Of a stretch of 64,000 nucleotides of DNA, positions 60,697 through 64,000 are shown one piece after another (the first letter of the stretch is position 1; the number at the start of each line of letters is the position of its first letter). The notes beneath the pieces are model-generated. The model was not told the origin of the DNA. It saw only the letters and a list, made by a program, of their open reading frames with translations, and searched no databases. A program made the position numbers and the translations under genes. Origin of the DNA: Paenibacillus sp. PvR098 (lineage in GTDB: Bacteria; Bacillota; Bacilli; Paenibacillales; NBRC-103111); the NCBI RefSeq assembly GCF_017833255.1, contig NZ_JAFIBU010000001.1:3508001-3572000 (forward strand), given 5' to 3'.

Positions 60697-61368
60697 ATGG
60701 AACAAAGATTAAAGCTGATAAACCAATTCAAAGAATTGTTCTTACCCTATAAATTTGCACTAGATTATTTAAGCACGACGATCGAGCACATTAATGAAGA
60801 GGCCATGCACGTTTATGATTATAATCCCATCGAACATATCAAGACAAGATTGAAGTCGCCGGAGAGCGTCATAAGCAAGCTGCAGCGCAAAGGACTGCCG
60901 ATTGAATTCGCCTCGGCCAAGCAGCATTTATCCGATATCGTAGGGGTTCGCATTATCTGTTCCTTTGTGAGCGATATTTATGATCTTTATGAGATCCTCC
61001 GATCTCGCCATGATATCAAGATTATAGAATGCAAGGATTATATAAAAAGTCCCAAGCCCAACGGATATCAAAGCCTGCATCTGATCGTCGAGGTTCCCAT
61101 TCTGCTGTCGAAGGGGACCGAGCGCGTGCTTGCGGAGATTCAGCTTCGCACATTGGGGATGGATTTTTGGGCCAGCCTGGAACATAAAATATTTTATAAG
61201 TATAACAAGGATATTCCCGAGAGGCTGAAGCGTGAATTATATGAAGCCGCTAATATGACAGTGCAGCTGGATGCCAAAATGAAAGCCATCAGCGATGAAG
61301 TCGGACACTTGTCGTCACCGTATGCCATGCGCACGGTGTCCATGAAACAGAATGTGAACAGGGGATAG
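60697..61368 (+). CDS. Small alarmone (p)ppGpp synthetase, RelA/SpoT-synthetase domain only
   Basis: This protein of about 223 residues has the RelA_SpoT synthetase core KQHLSDIVGVRIICSFVSDI, then KDYIKSPKPNGYQSLHLIVE (synthetase loop and pyrophosphate-transfer region) and AEIQLRTLGMDFWASLEHKI. There is no hydrolase, TGS or ACT domain, as in B. subtilis YjbM and YwaC. ATG 60697 follows GGGGGA; ATG 60676 has no ribosome binding site. It is divergent from the exporter gene. Confidence 0.92.
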   Translation: MEQRLKLINQFKELFLPYKFALDYLSTTIEHINEEAMHVYDYNPIEHIKTRLKSPESVISKLQRKGLPIEFASAKQHLSDIVGVRIICSFVSDIYDLYEILRSRHDIKIIECKDYIKSPKPNGYQSLHLIVEVPILLSKGTERVLAEIQLRTLGMDFWASLEHKIFYKYNKDIPERLKRELYEAANMTVQLDAKMKAISDEVGHLSSPYAMRTVSMKQNVNRG

Positions 61369-61372
61369 CGGC

Positions 61373-61410
61373 AAGCCGGCCGGGCACATCGTGCCTTAGG
61401 CCGGCTTGTT
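61373..61410 (+). terminator. Terminator between the synthetase and PAP2 genes
   Basis: AAGCCGGCC and GGCCGGCTT form a strong stem with inner GGCAC/GTGCC pairs. It overlaps the end of the convergent PAP2 gene. Confidence 0.75.
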
Positions 61411-62235
61411 CTGCTGTGATGGAGAGTACAACCACCGGTGCAAAATATAAAACAGGCTGAGGGTTAAACAGCTTCCAAAGAGGACGTCGGAAGCATAATG
61501 AGCCCCGATCACGATCCGGCTGTAGGCGGTCAGAACTCCCCAGGCTATCGCAAAAGTCAGCACGGCAGCCCTCCAACGCTTTTGATGCAGCGGAACAAAG
61601 AATAGGAGGGACAGCATAACCCATCCGTTGGCGGCATGCCCCGAGGGGAACGACCGGTGTCCCTCAGCGCCTTGCGGAGCATACCATGCCATGAAGTTCG
61701 AATAATCAGGGAGTAAATCCCGGAACCGGATTCGGCCCCACGAGAGCTTCAGCGTATGAACGAGAAGCAGCTCACATGCGATGAGCGCCAGGGTAACCCA
61801 GACGGCTTTGTGATGCTTCAGCAGTATTTGGTGCGGTACTTGCCGGAGCAGAAGCTGAATGACGGCAGCTATCAGACTGACAATAAGCAGAATCGTCAAG
61901 GATGAAAAAAAGGAGAGCTCCATTTCCATCCATCGATGAGCCGTCAAATAGGCGATCAGGTAACCCGCCAAGATGGCGGCTGCCACGCTGAAGCCCCGCA
62001 GAACGAACCGGATCGCAGGTGAATATATTCGGGCCGTTTGACATAAAACATTTGCTCCTATAAATACGAAGAACAGGGCGGGATGCTCACCGAACGCTTC
62101 GAAAAAATAAGCCCAGCCTGATCGCGGATCTACTAACGCTTTTGAAATCTCCAGATCGGTATAAGCGAACACGATCGCGAAAAGTCCCCAGCCCACAATA
62201 AACAGACTCACATATAACATTTCTCTTGAGGTCAT
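61396..62235 (-). CDS. PAP2-family membrane phosphatase
   Basis: This protein of about 279 residues has six or more hydrophobic segments. The PAP2 motifs are spread as K-x6-RP-like LSWGRIRFRDL, RSFPSGHAANGW (PSGH) and SRIVIGAHYASDVLFG (SRx5Hx3D), in order. Such enzymes dephosphorylate undecaprenyl diphosphate or phosphatidate. The start at 62235 is preferred (GTAGGA upstream); the frame is open to 62277. Confidence 0.88.
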   Translation of the reverse strand: MTSREMLYVSLFIVGWGLFAIVFAYTDLEISKALVDPRSGWAYFFEAFGEHPALFFVFIGANVLCQTARIYSPAIRFVLRGFSVAAAILAGYLIAYLTAHRWMEMELSFFSSLTILLIVSLIAAVIQLLLRQVPHQILLKHHKAVWVTLALIACELLLVHTLKLSWGRIRFRDLLPDYSNFMAWYAPQGAEGHRSFPSGHAANGWVMLSLLFFVPLHQKRWRAAVLTFAIAWGVLTAYSRIVIGAHYASDVLFGSCLTLSLFYILHRWLYSPSQQNKPA

Positions 62236-62383
62236 GGTATTCCTACTTTCAATAGCAATCTCCCATTCATTGTACACTATACGGCCATTCGGATGTATAG
62301 AGGAAAGGAAAGTAACCTCTCATAGTTCATGCAATAGAAGGAAATAGTAAAATCAATCAACCGGAGGGGAGGGGAGAGGCATC

Positions 62384-62557
62384 ATGTCTTCAAGCCGAAA
62401 TCATCAAGGTGCACACGGCATTGGGCAGACCGAAGAACAATTGAATAACCAGGCACAAGCGGCCGAGGCCATGCAGGGGCCAAGCGAATTGGATCGCAGC
62501 ATCATCGAAGCGGCGAATAGGGAAGATTCCGAATTGGATGAAATCATCGAGTCTTGA
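62384..62557 (+). CDS. Very small acidic protein of unknown function
   Basis: The 57-codon frame starts at ATG behind an exceptionally strong GGAGGGGAGGGGAG and stops at a TGA. It begins MSSSRNHQGAHGIGQTEEQL and ends DSELDEIIES. It is hydrophilic, rich in Gln, Glu and Ala, with no Cys or membrane segment, resembling small spore or stress proteins in composition. A clean terminator follows, supporting a real monocistronic gene. I do not recognise the family. Confidence 0.65.
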   Translation: MSSSRNHQGAHGIGQTEEQLNNQAQAAEAMQGPSELDRSIIEAANREDSELDEIIES

Positions 62558-62573
62558 TAAGCTCGGGCAAGCC

Positions 62574-62602
62574 AAAACACTGACTTCGGTCGGTGTTTTT
62601 TC
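62574..62602 (+). terminator. Terminator of the small acidic-protein gene
   Basis: AAAACACTGAC and GTCGGTGTTTT with a TTCG tetraloop, followed by TT. Confidence 0.8.
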
Positions 62603-62733
62603 TATGGGGGAACACATTGCTTAGCGAAGCCAATCTTTTAAGAATCTGCTATAATTAGCTCCAACGGATAACCTGTAGGATTCTACGGGCGATGACAATA
62701 ACAACTCCATTGTGGATTTGGGGAGCTTGAGGA

Positions 62734-63669
62734 ATGATAAGCAGGGTGATAGCGAAGCACTTATATACGTATGCATGCCATGAAGACGAACGGACGCTGT
62801 GCCGGATGGAGCTGAGTGCGCTGTTTGGTACGGAACTGCGGGAGGGGTGGCTTGAGAGTCCGCTAGACATTAACGTCAGCCGGAGCCCATTCGTCAAAGT
62901 GCGCATAAACATCCTTTACGAAGGTCACAGCCCCCAAGAGATTGCGGAGCGGGTAGGGGAGCTGGAGCTGAACGGAGCCACGTTCAAGATCATATTCGTC
63001 GAAACCGACGGTCGTTTGGAATACAGCGGGCGGCGTGCAGTGGAGCGGGAGGTAGGCGCAAGGGTTCGCGGTAGGGCTGATGTGCGCAACCCGGAGGTCG
63101 TGTTCGCTCTGGCGAATCCGGGCGGCCGCTGGCTGTTCGGGATATATGCCAAGAATGAAGCGGTTTGGCTTAAGCACAACGACAAGCCGCAGCATTACTC
63201 CACCGCGCTTAGCACCCGCGTAGCCAGAGCGGTTGCCAACATTGCGGTCCCGCATCCGGAAGGACGGAAGGCCATTGACCCTTGCTGCGGCATTGGAACG
63301 GTGCTGGTTGAGGCCCTATCGATGGGAATCGATATTGTTGGGTTCGATATCAACCCGCTTGCCGTCAGAGGCGCTCGTGTGAATCTAGCCCACTTCGGGA
63401 TGCCGAATATTGTAGGGCTGAGCGGCATTGGCGACGTGAGTGGCAGCTACGACGCGGCCATTGTCGATCTTCCTTATAATCTGTGCTCCCGCATCTCGGA
63501 GGAGGAGCAGCTTGCCCTGCTTGGGCATGCCCGAAGGCTTGCGGGCACAGCGGTGCTGATCACTACGGAGACAGTAGATCATCTGATCGGACAAGCAGGG
63601 TTTACGATCGCAGACCGGTGCTTCATAAAGAAAGGCTCCTTCGTAAGGCAGGTTATGGTGTGCCGTTGA
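62734..63669 (+). CDS. TRM11-like RNA N2-guanosine methyltransferase family protein
   Basis: In this 311-residue protein, the N-terminal half resembles a THUMP-like RNA-binding region. The C-terminal half is a class I SAM methyltransferase: KAIDPCCGIGTVLVEALSMG (SAM motif I), IVGFDINPLAVRGARVNL, and the catalytic DLPYN (the DPPY-type motif of UPF0020/TRM11 enzymes). It ends with KKGSFVRQVMVCR. These enzymes methylate guanines of tRNA or rRNA; the exact target is unknown. Confidence 0.88.
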   Translation: MISRVIAKHLYTYACHEDERTLCRMELSALFGTELREGWLESPLDINVSRSPFVKVRINILYEGHSPQEIAERVGELELNGATFKIIFVETDGRLEYSGRRAVEREVGARVRGRADVRNPEVVFALANPGGRWLFGIYAKNEAVWLKHNDKPQHYSTALSTRVARAVANIAVPHPEGRKAIDPCCGIGTVLVEALSMGIDIVGFDINPLAVRGARVNLAHFGMPNIVGLSGIGDVSGSYDAAIVDLPYNLCSRISEEEQLALLGHARRLAGTAVLITTETVDHLIGQAGFTIADRCFIKKGSFVRQVMVCR

Positions 63670-63750
63670 TGGGGTAAGAACGGATAGACCGGGAAGAGAA
63701 GACGCATTTCGTATGAACGGTATCATTCGGAATCGTGGAAGGAGTACATC

Positions 63751-64000
63751 ATGCTGGGGCTGGGCTACGTGAAACAGGTGTACCAAGCTTGGATTGATTA
63801 TCCGTGGAAGGAAGGCCTGCTGCTGGCGGATAGGTATAAAATTATTCACTATCTTGGGGAAGGAAGCTATGGGTTGACCTATCTGTGCTTGGATACTGCC
63901 TGCGGTGATAAAGTGGTTGTGAAGCAGGCGAAGCCGAGTAAAGGAAGGCTGAGCAGACGGCTCCTTGAGCGGGAGATGAATATACTGGAGCAGCTCCGTC
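63751..64000 (+). CDS. Ser/Thr protein kinase, N-terminal part (cut by window end)
   Basis: ATG behind GGAAGGAG opens a frame that runs out of the window. The first 83 residues include ADRYKIIHYLGEGSYGLTYL (glycine-rich loop) and KVVVKQAKP (the ATP-binding Lys), then a probable C-helix Glu in ERLLEREMNILEQL-type sequence. So this is the N-lobe of a Hanks-type kinase, with the parts that the pseudokinase at 52409 lacks. The catalytic loop lies beyond the window. Confidence 0.85.
   Translation, partial: MLGLGYVKQVYQAWIDYPWKEGLLLADRYKIIHYLGEGSYGLTYLCLDTACGDKVVVKQAKPSKGRLSRRLLEREMNILEQLR

Noticed and set aside
62706-62720. ATTGTGGATTTG, identical to the type A arm, far from the island
   Set aside because: No core, tmRNA sequence or terminator pairing accompanies it, so it is probably a chance match just ahead of the methyltransferase gene.

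Overview
The window looks like a chromosomal segment of a spore-forming Firmicute close to Paenibacillus. The reasons are: strong AGGAGG-type ribosome binding sites, many GTG and TTG starts, gerP-type spore germination genes, a LysM/GH18 spore-cortex-type enzyme, SLH surface proteins, HPr kinase, and a copper-amine-oxidase-like secreted domain (here broken). There are no rRNA or complete tRNA genes, no CRISPR array, and no integrase or transposase gene.

Bases 1 to about 20,300 are an accessory region made of short cargo modules separated by repeats. Two repeat types end in the same short core, CGTCTCCATAAA, or a decayed form of it. Type B (about 9.91, 10.42 and 18.89 kb) reads as the 3' end of tmRNA (ssrA), with T-arm and acceptor strand in two of three copies. 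Type A (about 0.84, 2.10, 8.42 and 20.23 kb) has a different upstream arm joined to the core. A hairpin terminator follows almost every copy, and the conserved arm recurs in inverted orientation next to some of them. I read this as a chain of ssrA attachment sites left by serial integration. Cargo in order: the end of a helicase gene; a ParB-like gene; a complete fructose PTS operon (fruR-fruK-fruA-EIIA-HPr-EI); an aromatic-acid-exporter-like protein with a C-terminal ACT domain; a small excisionase-like gene; a frameshifted MEDS-domain kinase; a trehalose-type operon (treA-treR-two ABC permeases-binding protein) with MgtC; a second copy of the excisionase-like gene; a SIR2 relic; and a toxin-antitoxin relic.

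From about 20.4 kb the content looks like ordinary chromosome. It holds yjlC-ndh with a Rex-type operator; a lone iolB with a cre site; a CBS-domain membrane protein; a five-gene branched-chain amino acid ABC operon; an SGNH hydrolase with an ABC-2 exporter; an aldo/keto reductase, a LytTR regulator and an acetyl-CoA hydrolase/transferase; and a spore-related cluster (GH18, Hsp20, two GerP-type proteins) beside a Cache-domain histidine kinase. Next come a LytS/LytR pair with a DUF485 and acetate-type symporter pair, and an SLH region with a c-di-GMP-I riboswitch ahead of an S-layer-like protein.

The last part carries a phosphate permease, an AcuI-type reductase, a 1404-residue pseudokinase-AAA-GAF protein, HprK, a soluble acyl-ACP desaturase, a second aromatic-acid-exporter-like protein, a small ppGpp synthetase, a PAP2 phosphatase, a TRM11-like methyltransferase, and the start of a Ser/Thr kinase cut by the window edge.

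Carbon control is a recurring theme: the PTS phosphorelay and HprK, cre-like sites, TreR operators and a LytS/LytR-acetate module. All functional statements are from sequence reading alone; no database search was run.
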